Assembly (NCBI GenBank): GCA_963747765.1 | Contig: CAVVGH010000007.1 | Location: 520,482 to 584,481, forward strand | Source: VRUE01 sp963747765 | Lineage (GTDB): Bacteria; Actinomycetota; Thermoleophilia; Solirubrobacterales; 70-9 | Length of the DNA: 64,000 nt | Reading direction: 5' to 3' | Shown here: one piece after another, positions 24,424 through 31,761 of the stretch | Layout of the letters: each line of letters starts with the position of its first letter | How positions within the stretch are numbered: the stretch's first letter is position 1 | Notes under the pieces: model-generated | Database searches by the model: none | Told to the model about the DNA's origin: nothing | Seen by the model: only the letters and a program-made list of their open reading frames with translations | Translations under genes and position numbers: made by a program

Positions 24424-24627
24424 ACAGCGGTTCCGGCGACCGCAAGCGTTCGCTGACCCATGTCCTCGATCCGCGGCCAGCTCGGTCCTTGCTCGGCAGC
24501 ACCAGATCGATGTCGCCTGGCACGACAGAAGGTGATTGATCGCCAGCTCAGCGCGCCTGGTCGTTGAGACCCCGGCCCGGCTTGCCGATGCCCAGCTGCG
24601 CCAGACGACCGCCTCGATTCAGTCGCT

Positions 24628-24681
24628 CCGTTCGTCATTTGTACTTGACCTCAACCGGTCAGCGACACAAACAGCGAATGG
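24628..24681 (+). repeat. hairpin HP2, copy A
   Basis: CCGTTCGT..TTTGT pairs with ACAAA..CGAATGG across a long loop. It is the most diverged copy of the hairpin family found at 34523, 34594, 49790, 49859 and 49929. It lies 412 bp after the WS/DGAT stop and 5' of HP1 in the same sense. Confidence 0.7.
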
Positions 24682-24798
24682 AGTCTGTATCCGATTCGAT
24701 CCTGCTTTCTTCGGCCGCGCCATCGCCTGACGGCTCCCCCGAGGCCCCTCAATCCTGGAACGGCTTTCCCAAGGCTCCTGACCGTGTTGGCCCCTGCG

Positions 24799-24857
24799 CA
24801 GCCTCCCCCTGTTTGCCCTCCTCACCTGCAAGTAGGAGGGCAAACAGGGGGAGGCTG
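24799..24857 (+). repeat. hairpin HP1, copy A (24-bp perfect stem)
   Basis: CAGCCTCCCCCTGTTTGCCC.. pairs perfectly over 24 bp around an 11-nt loop CACCTGCAAGT, followed by TTTCTCTCATCGATC. In the sense of the upstream gene it could act as a terminator. Relatives lie at 34381 and 49647. The remainder of 24424-25019 shows no other recognisable feature. Confidence 0.8.
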
Positions 24858-25019
24858 TTTCTCTCATCGATCGACGAAGAGGTTCCGAGGCGCTGGGCCC
24901 CTTGACCTCAGACGGTCATCGCACCGGCCCATTTTCGCGCCCCTCGCCTTGGAATCGATCAATCATCCAGTGGCCAGGCCGAACGGCGATACTTCAGCCG
25001 TGATTGCCCCGAGGCGCCA

Positions 25020-26687
25020 ATGCGCCTAGCACTGGCCCAGATAGACCCAACCGTCGGCGACATCGACGGAAACGCCGCGAAGATCGCCCGGTGGTGCGCG
25101 CGCGCGAGAGATGCCGGTGCCGACCTGGCCGTCTTCCCGGAGCTGTGCGTAACGGGTTACCCGGCAGAGGACCTCTACCTAAAGCGCCACTTCGTGGAAG
25201 CGAGCCGCGGCGCGGTCGAAGAGCTCGCGCGCGAGACCGAGGACATGTGCGTCCTGGTCGGCTTCGCCGAGCCGGCTGCCGGCGGGGGCCTTGTCCGCGC
25301 CCACAACTCGCTCGCTGTGCTCTCGCGCGGCACGATCCAGGCGGTCTACCGCAAGAACCGCCTCCCCAACTACGCGGTCTTCGACGAGCAGCGCTACTTC
25401 GCGCCGGGCGGGGAGCCGGCCACGATCGAGGTGGCCGGGATGAAGGTTGGCCTGACGATCTGCGAGGACGTCTGGACGGAGGGCCCGCCGGCCTCAACCG
25501 AGGTGGCCGCGGGCGCGCAACTGATCGCCAATCCCTCGGGCTCGCCCTATCACCGCGGCAAGGGCCGCGAGCGAGAGCAGCTGTTCGCCGAACGCGCCCG
25601 GGCATACGGCACCCACCTCGCCTTCTGCAACCTGGTCGGGGGACAGGACGAGCTCGTCTTCGACGGCCACAGCTTCGTGGTCGACCCGACCGGGCAGCTG
25701 GTTGCGCGCGCCGCGCAGTTCGAGGAGGAGCTCCTCGTCTGCGAGGTTCCCGCAAGCGCGCCCGGAGAGCTTGCCGAGACGCTGCCCGATCTGGCCGAGG
25801 TCTACGGGGCGCTTGTCCTGGGACTTCGCGACTACGTTCGCAAGAACGGCTTTCGCCATGTTGGGGTGGCGCTCTCGGGGGGCATCGACTCTGCCCTGGT
25901 GGCACTACTCGCGGTCGACGCCGTCGGTGCCGAGAACGTCAGCTGCGTCGTGATGCCGTCACCTCACTCCAGCGAGGAGACCCAGGCGGACGCACGGGCC
26001 ATCGCCGCGAACCTCGGTGCCAAGACGATCGAGATTTCGATCGAGGCCACCATGGCCTCCTACGAGAGCGCCCTCTCGGAGGCCTTCGAGGTCGCCGCCG
26101 GGGACGGCGGCGCCGCCGAGCCCCTGCCCCGCGACCCCACCCGACCCTCCGAGCCCGACCTCGCCGCCGAGAACATCCAGGCGCGAATCCGCGGAAACCT
26201 GATGATGGCACTCTCCAACAAGCACGGCTGGCTGGTCCTGACGACCGGTAACAAGAGCGAGATGTCAGTCGGCTACGCGACGCTCTACGGCGACATGGCG
26301 GGGGGCTTCGCAGCCATCAAGGACGTGCCGAAGACGCTCGTCTACGAACTTGTCCGCCACCGCAACAGCGAGGCCGATCGCGAGCTGGTTCCGGTCTCGG
26401 CGCTGGCGCGAGAGCCATCGGCGGAGCTGCGCCCCAACCAGCGCGACAGCGATTCGCTCCCGCCCTATGAGCTGCTCGACCGCGTGCTCGAGGCCTATGT
26501 CGAGCGCGACGAAGGACGGGAGGAGATCATCGCGACGGGCCTGCCAGCCGAGACGGTCGACAAGGTGATCCAGATGGTCGACCGCTCCGAGTACAAGCGC
26601 CGTCAGGCCGCACCGGGGATCCGGATCACGCCGAAGGCGTTTGGCCGAGACAGACGCCTGCCGATCACCAACCGGTTCGGGGGTTAG
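25020..26687 (+). CDS. nadE: glutamine-dependent NAD+ synthetase
   Basis: It makes NAD from nicotinic acid adenine dinucleotide, ATP and glutamine. The 555-residue protein has an N-terminal nitrilase-type glutaminase (Glu41, Lys112, Cys148) and a C-terminal synthetase with the PP-loop SGGIDS at 286-291. TTGNKSEMSVGYATLYGDM lies near 410. The ATG at 25020 starts the glutaminase fold directly (MRLALAQIDPTVGD). It converges on the thioesterase gene with a 4-bp overlap. Confidence 0.95.
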   Translation: MRLALAQIDPTVGDIDGNAAKIARWCARARDAGADLAVFPELCVTGYPAEDLYLKRHFVEASRGAVEELARETEDMCVLVGFAEPAAGGGLVRAHNSLAVLSRGTIQAVYRKNRLPNYAVFDEQRYFAPGGEPATIEVAGMKVGLTICEDVWTEGPPASTEVAAGAQLIANPSGSPYHRGKGREREQLFAERARAYGTHLAFCNLVGGQDELVFDGHSFVVDPTGQLVARAAQFEEELLVCEVPASAPGELAETLPDLAEVYGALVLGLRDYVRKNGFRHVGVALSGGIDSALVALLAVDAVGAENVSCVVMPSPHSSEETQADARAIAANLGAKTIEISIEATMASYESALSEAFEVAAGDGGAAEPLPRDPTRPSEPDLAAENIQARIRGNLMMALSNKHGWLVLTTGNKSEMSVGYATLYGDMAGGFAAIKDVPKTLVYELVRHRNSEADRELVPVSALAREPSAELRPNQRDSDSLPPYELLDRVLEAYVERDEGREEIIATGLPAETVDKVIQMVDRSEYKRRQAAPGIRITPKAFGRDRRLPITNRFGG

Positions 26688-27082
26688 GCCAGCGGTCTGA
26701 CGGCAATCGTCATCTGGGCCAGCGCGCAGAGGCGGTCGCTGTCGTCCCTCACCTCCGCCTCCCAGACCCATGTCGTGCGACCGCGATGCCGAGCCTGCGC
26801 CCGCACCTCGGCGGCACCCTCCGTGATGGGACGCAGGAAGCTGACGCTGATCGATTGCCCCATCGCCATCATCCCGTCGCCGAGCACCGCAAGTGCCGTG
26901 GCTCGCGAGCAGATGCTCTCGACCAGGCTCGACATCACGCCGCCGTGCATCAGGCCGATCGGTTGGCGCAGCTCGTCGCGCATCGGCAGTCGCACGCGAG
27001 CGTGGTCGGGATCGTCATCGAGCCATTCCGTGCCGATCAGGCCGTCGAAGGGAGATTGAAGCCCGCGCGAATCCTCCACCAT
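26684..27082 (-). CDS. PaaI-type hotdog thioesterase
   Basis: The 132-residue hotdog-fold protein has QPIGLMHGGVMSSLVESICS near residue 40, the family HGG segment with the acidic catalytic residue following it. SISVSFLRPITEG near 77 is the other conserved block. It is likely to hydrolyse an acyl-CoA or aryl-CoA. The ATG at 27082 is preceded by TAGGGT with 9 nt spacing, divergent from the next gene. Confidence 0.85.
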   Translation of the reverse strand: MVEDSRGLQSPFDGLIGTEWLDDDPDHARVRLPMRDELRQPIGLMHGGVMSSLVESICSRATALAVLGDGMMAMGQSISVSFLRPITEGAAEVRAQARHRGRTTWVWEAEVRDDSDRLCALAQMTIAVRPLA

Positions 27083-27091
27083 GGAGAGCAG

Positions 27092-27097
27092 ACCCTA
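27092..27097 (-). promoter_or_regulatory. -10 box of the thioesterase gene (TAGGGT)
   Basis: The minus strand reads TAGGGT, 9 nt before the ATG at 27082. Confidence 0.5.
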
Positions 27098-27115
27098 CCC
27101 ATGCGCCCGCTCGCA

Positions 27116-27121
27116 TAGGCT
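27116..27121 (+). promoter_or_regulatory. -10 box of the membrane HTH gene (TAGGCT)
   Basis: TAGGCT ends 8 nt before the ATG at 27130. The divergent thioesterase -10 box lies 19 bp away. Confidence 0.55.
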
Positions 27122-27129
27122 GTCCGGCC

Positions 27130-27993
27130 ATGCCACTCAGCGATGACCAGAAAGCCATGCTTCGCCTGCTCGCCCAGCGCGAGGAGGGATACGCCGACAT
27201 CGCGGCGCTGAAGGGCCTCACCGTGGAGCAGGTTCGTGCCGAGGTGCGAGCGGCACTCGATGAGCTGGCCGCACAACCCGCGCCGGCGCCGGCGCCCGAG
27301 CCGGTCAGGGTCCCCGAGCCAGACCCGCCCGCGGCTCCTCCCCGGGCCGAGCCGGATGAATCGCCCAGCGAGCGGCCGCAGCGGCTGCGCCCGCCAACCG
27401 GGCGGTCGCGCCCGGCGGGGGTGCCGCTGGAGCGACGCCGCTTCTTGATCGTCGCCGGTGGAGCGCTGGCCGTGGTCGCCGTGGTGCTGATCGCCTTTGC
27501 CGTCTTCGGTGGGGACTCGAGCTCCAAATCGACCGGTGAAGGCAGCGGGAGCCCTGAAGCAACGAGTACAGGAGGTGCTCAGCTCACCGAAGCCAACCTA
27601 ACCTCGGCCGACGGCAATGACGCGAGTGGCCGGGCGATCTTTGGCCGCGTTGGCCAGAAGGAAGTGGCGCTGCAGGTCACCGCTGAAGGTCTCGAGCCAA
27701 GCAGCCAGAGCGACTCCTACACGGTCTGGCTCTATCGCTCGCCGAAGGTTGCGCTGCGGGTCGGGAGCGTCAAGGCTCCCCAGAACGGCAAGCTCGCCGC
27801 CCGCTTCCCGATCCCGGCCGAACTGCTTGCCTACGTTGCCAGCGGCGCCTTCAAGCAGATCTCCGCGTCCCGCACGCAGGACGCCGCCTACAAGGCGGAG
27901 GTCGAAAGCGCCAAAAAGAAGAGGACGCTCCCCCCTTACTCCGGCGAAACGGTCCTGCGCGGCAAGATCACCGGCCCGATCGTCAAAAAGTAG
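27130..27993 (+). CDS. membrane protein with cytoplasmic sigma-region-4-like HTH and RskA-like extracytoplasmic domain
   Basis: The 287-residue protein starts with a helix-turn-helix of sigma-70 region 4 character (EGYADIAALKGLTVEQVRAEV, residues about 19-40). A Pro/Glu-rich linker follows to about 100, then a transmembrane helix at about 107-126. A Ser/Gly linker leads to a C-terminal domain (GRAIFGRVGQKEVALQV, then DSYTVWLYRSP) resembling the extracytoplasmic part of RskA anti-sigma factors. It could be a membrane-bound regulator. No sigma factor gene is adjacent. Confidence 0.65.
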   Translation: MPLSDDQKAMLRLLAQREEGYADIAALKGLTVEQVRAEVRAALDELAAQPAPAPAPEPVRVPEPDPPAAPPRAEPDESPSERPQRLRPPTGRSRPAGVPLERRRFLIVAGGALAVVAVVLIAFAVFGGDSSSKSTGEGSGSPEATSTGGAQLTEANLTSADGNDASGRAIFGRVGQKEVALQVTAEGLEPSSQSDSYTVWLYRSPKVALRVGSVKAPQNGKLAARFPIPAELLAYVASGAFKQISASRTQDAAYKAEVESAKKKRTLPPYSGETVLRGKITGPIVKK

Positions 27994-28032
27994 GCGCGGC
28001 CGCGGATCGCCTGTGCGAACGGGCTGAAGACC

Positions 28033-29658
28033 TCATCCAAGCAGCTTGCCGGGGTTCATGATGCCGCTTGGATCGAGGCGTTCCTTGACCGCCCGCAGGA
28101 CGTCCAACCCGATTTGCCCGACCTCGGCCTCCATGTAGGGCGCGTGGTCGACTCCTACGCCGTGGTGATGCGTGATCGTGCCGCCGTTCGCGACGATCGC
28201 CTCCGAGGCGGCGCGCTTGACCGCGCGCCACTGGTCGACCTCCTCGCCCCGTCGGACCCGGGCGATGAACGTGAAGTAGAGAGAACCGCCGTCGGCATAG
28301 GCGTGCGAGAGGTGACACAGCACGAGGCCGGGTGTGCCCTGCGCGGCAAGCGAGTCGCGGACCGCGGTCCCCACCGCTCCCTTCAGGCGGGCCAGACGAC
28401 TCCAGGTATGGGACGTCTCGAGCGTCTCGACGAGCGCCCCCATCCCCATCAGGGTGTCGCGCAGGTAGGGCCCCTCGAAACGAGCTCGCTCCCACGACCG
28501 GCCTGCCTGCCGGCCGAGGTAGACCGCATCGCCCCGCCGCAACTCGCGAACGCTCAGGGCGCGGCGGCGGGCAACTGACTCCTCCTCGCCCTCGAAACCG
28601 ACGACGAGCAGGCACCCGCCCTGTCTGCGGCGCAGCTTCAGGTAACGCTCGAACAGCGTTCCGGCGACACCCCTTGGGCCCGACAGAGCCAGCGACACCT
28701 CGGTCTCCTCCTCATCGGAGACGCGGATCACGTCCGGCAGGCCCGGTCCCTGGGCCAGCGCGCGGACGATCTCCGCGCCGGCCTCGAAGCTCTCGGCGAT
28801 CCAACCCTCGTAGCGGCGCTCCTGCGGGGCGGGGCGAACCCGAACGGTCACCTCCGGGATGACGCCGAAGGCGCCCTCGGACCCGACGACCATCTCCCGC
28901 AGCGACGGTCCCGCCGCCGTATGGGGTGTCTCGAGGGTCCGCAGCTCTCCCACCGGTGAGATCAGGCGAACCGCATCCACCAGCGCATCGAAGCGCCCAT
29001 AGCCGCTGGACGCCTGCCCTGCGGAGCGGGTGGCAGCGAAGCCGCCAATCGTGGCGTACTCGAAGGATTGCGGGAAGTGACCGAGCGTCACTCCCCTCTC
29101 AGACAGCGCGGACTCGGCCTCCGGACCGCGCAGCCCGGCTCCAAGCTGGGCTGTGAGCGAGTACCGGTCGACGTCCACGCGGCGCAGGCGGGCCAGGTCG
29201 AGGCTGATCAGCCGGTCGTGAGCGCCGCGCAGGGGCTCCACGCCACCCACCACGCTCGTCCCGCCGCCAAACGGGACAACCGCGACGCCCTCGGCAGCGC
29301 AGACGGCGAGAAGCCGCCGCACCGCCTCGGCATCAGCCGGCAGGACCACGGCATCCGGCGCCGCCGCAAGCCGGCCGCTTCGCAACCGCGCCAGGTCGGG
29401 GTAACCGCACCCTGTCGCATGGCGAACCCGATCCTCCGTGGACGTAAAGATCGCATCGTCCCCGGCCGCCTCGTGAAGGGCCGCCGGCAGCGGCTCGGGT
29501 TGCGGCAGGTCGAATGCCTGCAGCTCAGCGAGCGGCGGCGCCGGCTCAAGCTCACCGACCCGCTCATACAGGGTCGCCCTTGCCTCGGCATCGAGCTCGG
29601 GCAGGACCTCGGGCCGACCCCATCCCCACCACTTGGAATCGCGCCGCGGCGAGGTCAC
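28033..29658 (-). CDS. FAD-linked oxidase, alkyl-dihydroxyacetonephosphate synthase-like
   Basis: The 541-residue VAO-fold flavoprotein has the FAD-binding PFGGGTSVVGG near residue 130, HFPQSFEYATIGGFAATRSAGQASSGYG near 195, and ITHHHGVGVDHAPYM near 500. The HHH triplet is characteristic of alkylglycerone-phosphate synthase, which forms ether-linked lipids. A glycolate/lactate oxidase subunit is the alternative. The GTG start at 29658 once probably overlapped the SRPBCC stop; a tail duplication now separates them. Confidence 0.8.
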   Translation of the reverse strand: MTSPRRDSKWWGWGRPEVLPELDAEARATLYERVGELEPAPPLAELQAFDLPQPEPLPAALHEAAGDDAIFTSTEDRVRHATGCGYPDLARLRSGRLAAAPDAVVLPADAEAVRRLLAVCAAEGVAVVPFGGGTSVVGGVEPLRGAHDRLISLDLARLRRVDVDRYSLTAQLGAGLRGPEAESALSERGVTLGHFPQSFEYATIGGFAATRSAGQASSGYGRFDALVDAVRLISPVGELRTLETPHTAAGPSLREMVVGSEGAFGVIPEVTVRVRPAPQERRYEGWIAESFEAGAEIVRALAQGPGLPDVIRVSDEEETEVSLALSGPRGVAGTLFERYLKLRRRQGGCLLVVGFEGEEESVARRRALSVRELRRGDAVYLGRQAGRSWERARFEGPYLRDTLMGMGALVETLETSHTWSRLARLKGAVGTAVRDSLAAQGTPGLVLCHLSHAYADGGSLYFTFIARVRRGEEVDQWRAVKRAASEAIVANGGTITHHHGVGVDHAPYMEAEVGQIGLDVLRAVKERLDPSGIMNPGKLLG

Positions 29659-29659
29659 G

Positions 29660-29787
29660 CCAGCGCCTCATCGAGGATCTTGCCCTGCCCGCCCCGCATC
29701 AGCGGCGAGCTCACGCCAGCGCCGCCTCTATGCCGTCCAGCGCCTCATCGAGGATCTTGCCCTGCCCGCCCCGCATCAGCGGCGAGC
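29660..29787. repeat. 51-bp direct repeat duplicating the 3' end of the SRPBCC gene
   Basis: Copies lie at 29660-29710 and 29737-29787, 77 bp apart. The second is inside the SRPBCC gene. The first lies beyond its stop and encodes the same tail ending DEALA plus TGA in the minus-strand sense. A 13-bp block TCACGCCAGCGCC is repeated at 29655 and 29711. Confidence 0.85.
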
Positions 29788-30163
29788 CGAGCCGCGAAAG
29801 GCCGCGCAGCACCTGGATGGACGAGAGGCTGACCTCGGTGGAGTCCCCCTCGGCTCGTAGCGCGATCTCGACGACCGATCGTTGCAGGTGGCGGGCAAAC
29901 GGCGTCTCAGCGAGCTGCTGCTCCCACGTGTAGCGCTCGTATCTGGCGGAGCTGAGGCAGCGGAAGTCGGCCCGCACGCCTCTGCCATCGACCGTTTCCA
30001 GCACCTTCGTCCACTGGCTGCGGCGACCTTCGCTTCTGCTGTCGACGTTCTCGACTCGAGTCGTGTGCGGCCACCAGCGCGGCAGGCTGTAGGGGTCGGA
30101 GATCAACTCCCAAACCTTGTCCACCGGGGCCGCGATGGTCCGGCGCCTGTTGACCCTGGGCAC
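29711..30163 (-). CDS. SRPBCC (START/polyketide-cyclase-like) ligand-binding protein
   Basis: The 150-residue START-like protein has RRTIAAPVDKVWELISDPYSLPRWWPHT near the N-terminus, the standard SRPBCC opening, and a long C-terminal amphipathic helix. It binds a hydrophobic ligand in its family; the ligand is unknown. GTG start at 30163, 8 bp after the MerR-type gene stop, so both share an operon. The C-terminal coding sequence is part of a duplicated tail. Confidence 0.82.
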   Translation of the reverse strand: MPRVNRRRTIAAPVDKVWELISDPYSLPRWWPHTTRVENVDSRSEGRRSQWTKVLETVDGRGVRADFRCLSSARYERYTWEQQLAETPFARHLQRSVVEIALRAEGDSTEVSLSSIQVLRGLSRLGSPLMRGGQGKILDEALDGIEAALA

Positions 30164-30171
30164 GGTCGTCG

Positions 30172-30930
30172 TCAGCTGCCGGCGAGGCGGCGTAGATCCC
30201 GCACCAAGAGCAGGTGCTTGAGGTGGCTGACCGTGGCCGCAAGGCTCTCCAGGCTCTCCAGGGCCTCCTTGCGGCGCTCCGGATTGCGGGAGCGAAGCGA
30301 CGGCCCGAGCAGCGTCTCGAGCAGGTTGGCCTCGCGGTCCGCCGAGGACCGGAAGACGCGCAGGTTTCGGGCCCCGACCCCAAAGCGAGCCAGCTCGTTC
30401 GCGGCGCGGATGATCTCTCGATCGGTCTCGTCGTAGGTGGTCTTGCCGTCGCGGGCCTCGGGTTGGACGATGCCGAAGTTCTCCAGCTCGGAGACCAGCT
30501 CCGCCCGGGCGCCGGTCTCGTCGATCACCTCGTCGAGCGTCAGGTAGGCGCTGGAGGTGTTGACCAGGATGGCGCGCCGCACAGCGCTGTTGGCAGGGCG
30601 ACTCTCGCCGCCACCGCCAAGGGCGATGTCGCCACCCGCCGCCAGCTCCTGGCGAATTACCCGCAGCGGCAGGAACTCGTCGCGCTGCAGGCGCAGGATC
30701 GTTCGCAGCCGCTCCACGTCGGATTGGCTGTAGAGCCGATAGCCCCCCGGCGTGCGGCGTGGGGTGAGCAGCTTCTGGTCCTCGAGATAGCGAATCTTGG
30801 AGATCGAGATGTCGTCGAACTCGTTATGCAGGATCTTGCAGACGGCGCCAATCGTCAGCGCCTTGCGTGGCCGGCTGGCGGAATCCCGGGGGCGGGTCGG
30901 CTGCTCGGAGACTGGCATTGGTCGCCTCAC
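30172..30930 (-). CDS. MerR-family regulator, FtsR-like
   Basis: The 252-residue protein has a MerR helix-turn-helix TIGAVCKILHNEFDDISISKIRYLEDQKLL, with TPRRTPGGYRLYSQSDVERL near residue 55-75. A second helical domain follows. The NEFDDISISKIRYLED wording and its place after an FHA protein match actinobacterial FtsR, an activator of ftsZ. The GTG start overlaps the FHA stop (GTGA); an in-frame ATG four codons later is possible. The regulon here is inferred. Confidence 0.82.
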   Translation of the reverse strand: MRRPMPVSEQPTRPRDSASRPRKALTIGAVCKILHNEFDDISISKIRYLEDQKLLTPRRTPGGYRLYSQSDVERLRTILRLQRDEFLPLRVIRQELAAGGDIALGGGGESRPANSAVRRAILVNTSSAYLTLDEVIDETGARAELVSELENFGIVQPEARDGKTTYDETDREIIRAANELARFGVGARNLRVFRSSADREANLLETLLGPSLRSRNPERRKEALESLESLAATVSHLKHLLLVRDLRRLAGS

Positions 30931-31400
30931 TTCTCCAGATAGCTCAGCTTGTACTTGCCGACCTGGATCTCGTCTCCATCGGCAAGCCGGTGAGACTCGA
31001 TCCGGCGCCGGTTCACATAGGTGCCGTTGAGCGAACCGAGGTCGTCGATGTAGAGGCCGTCGCGACGCCGCACTAGGAGCGCATGATTGCGCGACACCGT
31101 GACATCGTCGAGGAAGACACCGGCGTCCGGGCTGCGCCCGATGCTCACCCGGTCCCCGCTGATCGTGAAGCTCTCCCCCGCCCGGCCGCCGCCGGCGCGG
31201 ATCACGAGCGCGGCCCCGGTGCGCTCCACCGCCTGATCGATGTCGATCGGCTGCATGTCACCGGTGTCGTCGACCGTGTAGGTGATCGTCGTGGGTTCCT
31301 CGCCGCCATCGGCGGCCCCACTGAGGTAGGCACCGCACTTCTGGCAGTAGTTGGAGCCCTCGGGGTTGACGAATCCGCAGTCCGGGCAATGTCCGGGCAT
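30927..31400 (-). CDS. zinc-ribbon FHA-domain protein, GarA/OdhI-like
   Basis: The 157-residue protein has an N-terminal zinc ribbon (Cys5, Cys8, Cys19, Cys22) and a Thr pair in EEPTTITY near residue 37, where GarA is phosphorylated. A C-terminal FHA domain follows (SIGRSPDAGVFLDDVTVSRNHA, then LGSLNGTYVNRR). GarA/OdhI switches 2-oxoglutarate metabolism through Ser/Thr kinases. The zinc ribbon is an addition to the small canonical form. AGGAGC precedes the ATG at 31400. Confidence 0.85.
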   Translation of the reverse strand: MPGHCPDCGFVNPEGSNYCQKCGAYLSGAADGGEEPTTITYTVDDTGDMQPIDIDQAVERTGAALVIRAGGGRAGESFTISGDRVSIGRSPDAGVFLDDVTVSRNHALLVRRRDGLYIDDLGSLNGTYVNRRRIESHRLADGDEIQVGKYKLSYLEK

Positions 31401-31417
31401 CGAAGCTCCTCTCGACC

Positions 31418-31690
31418 TCAGGCGGCCGGCTCGTCCTCCGGCGGGCTCTGCTGCGCCTTGCCGGCAAGGATCTCGGTGAGCTGTGCCACGTCGTCGCCGG
31501 AGATCAGCGAATCGCCGCTTTCGCGCTTCTGCCGCAATCGGTTGACGAGCTCGGCACGAAGGATGTCGATCTTGCCGTGCAGAACCCGTCGCTTGTAGGA
31601 GATTTCGCCCTCCTCCTCGGTCAGCTTCTTGATCAGGTCCTTCAGCTCTTCGTCGCCGAGCGAACCGAGATCGGGAAAGGTGTCCTGCAT
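31418..31690 (-). CDS. RsiG-like helical protein with a c-di-GMP-binding-type motif
   Basis: The 90-residue, mostly helical, acidic protein contains Glu27-x3-Ser31-x2-Arg34-x3-His38-x3-Asp42 in the phrase ISYKRRVLHGKIDILRAELV. This matches the E-x3-S-x2-R-x3-Q-x3-D signature of RsiG, the c-di-GMP-dependent anti-sigma factor for WhiG, with His replacing Gln. It is a single-motif short form. GGAGCG precedes the ATG. It starts a three-gene run with the FHA and FtsR-like genes. Confidence 0.75.
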   Translation of the reverse strand: MQDTFPDLGSLGDEELKDLIKKLTEEEGEISYKRRVLHGKIDILRAELVNRLRQKRESGDSLISGDDVAQLTEILAGKAQQSPPEDEPAA

Positions 31691-31737
31691 CTCGCTCCTT
31701 CATCGGGAGGCCGTAGCCTCCGTTGGCCGCTGCGCGG

Positions 31738-31743
31738 ATTATA
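31738..31743 (-). promoter_or_regulatory. -10 box upstream of the rsiG-like gene (TATAAT)
   Basis: The minus strand reads a consensus TATAAT 47 bp before the ATG at 31690, so this mRNA has a leader and a Shine-Dalgarno sequence, unlike most operon heads here. Confidence 0.55.
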
Positions 31744-31761
31744 GGTCCCAGCGTCGAAGGT

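Noticed and set aside
22692..24638. 648-codon minus-strand frame opposite the WS/DGAT gene
   Set aside because: High GC makes long antisense frames common. The plus strand encodes a clear acyltransferase, and the minus frame has no family motifs.
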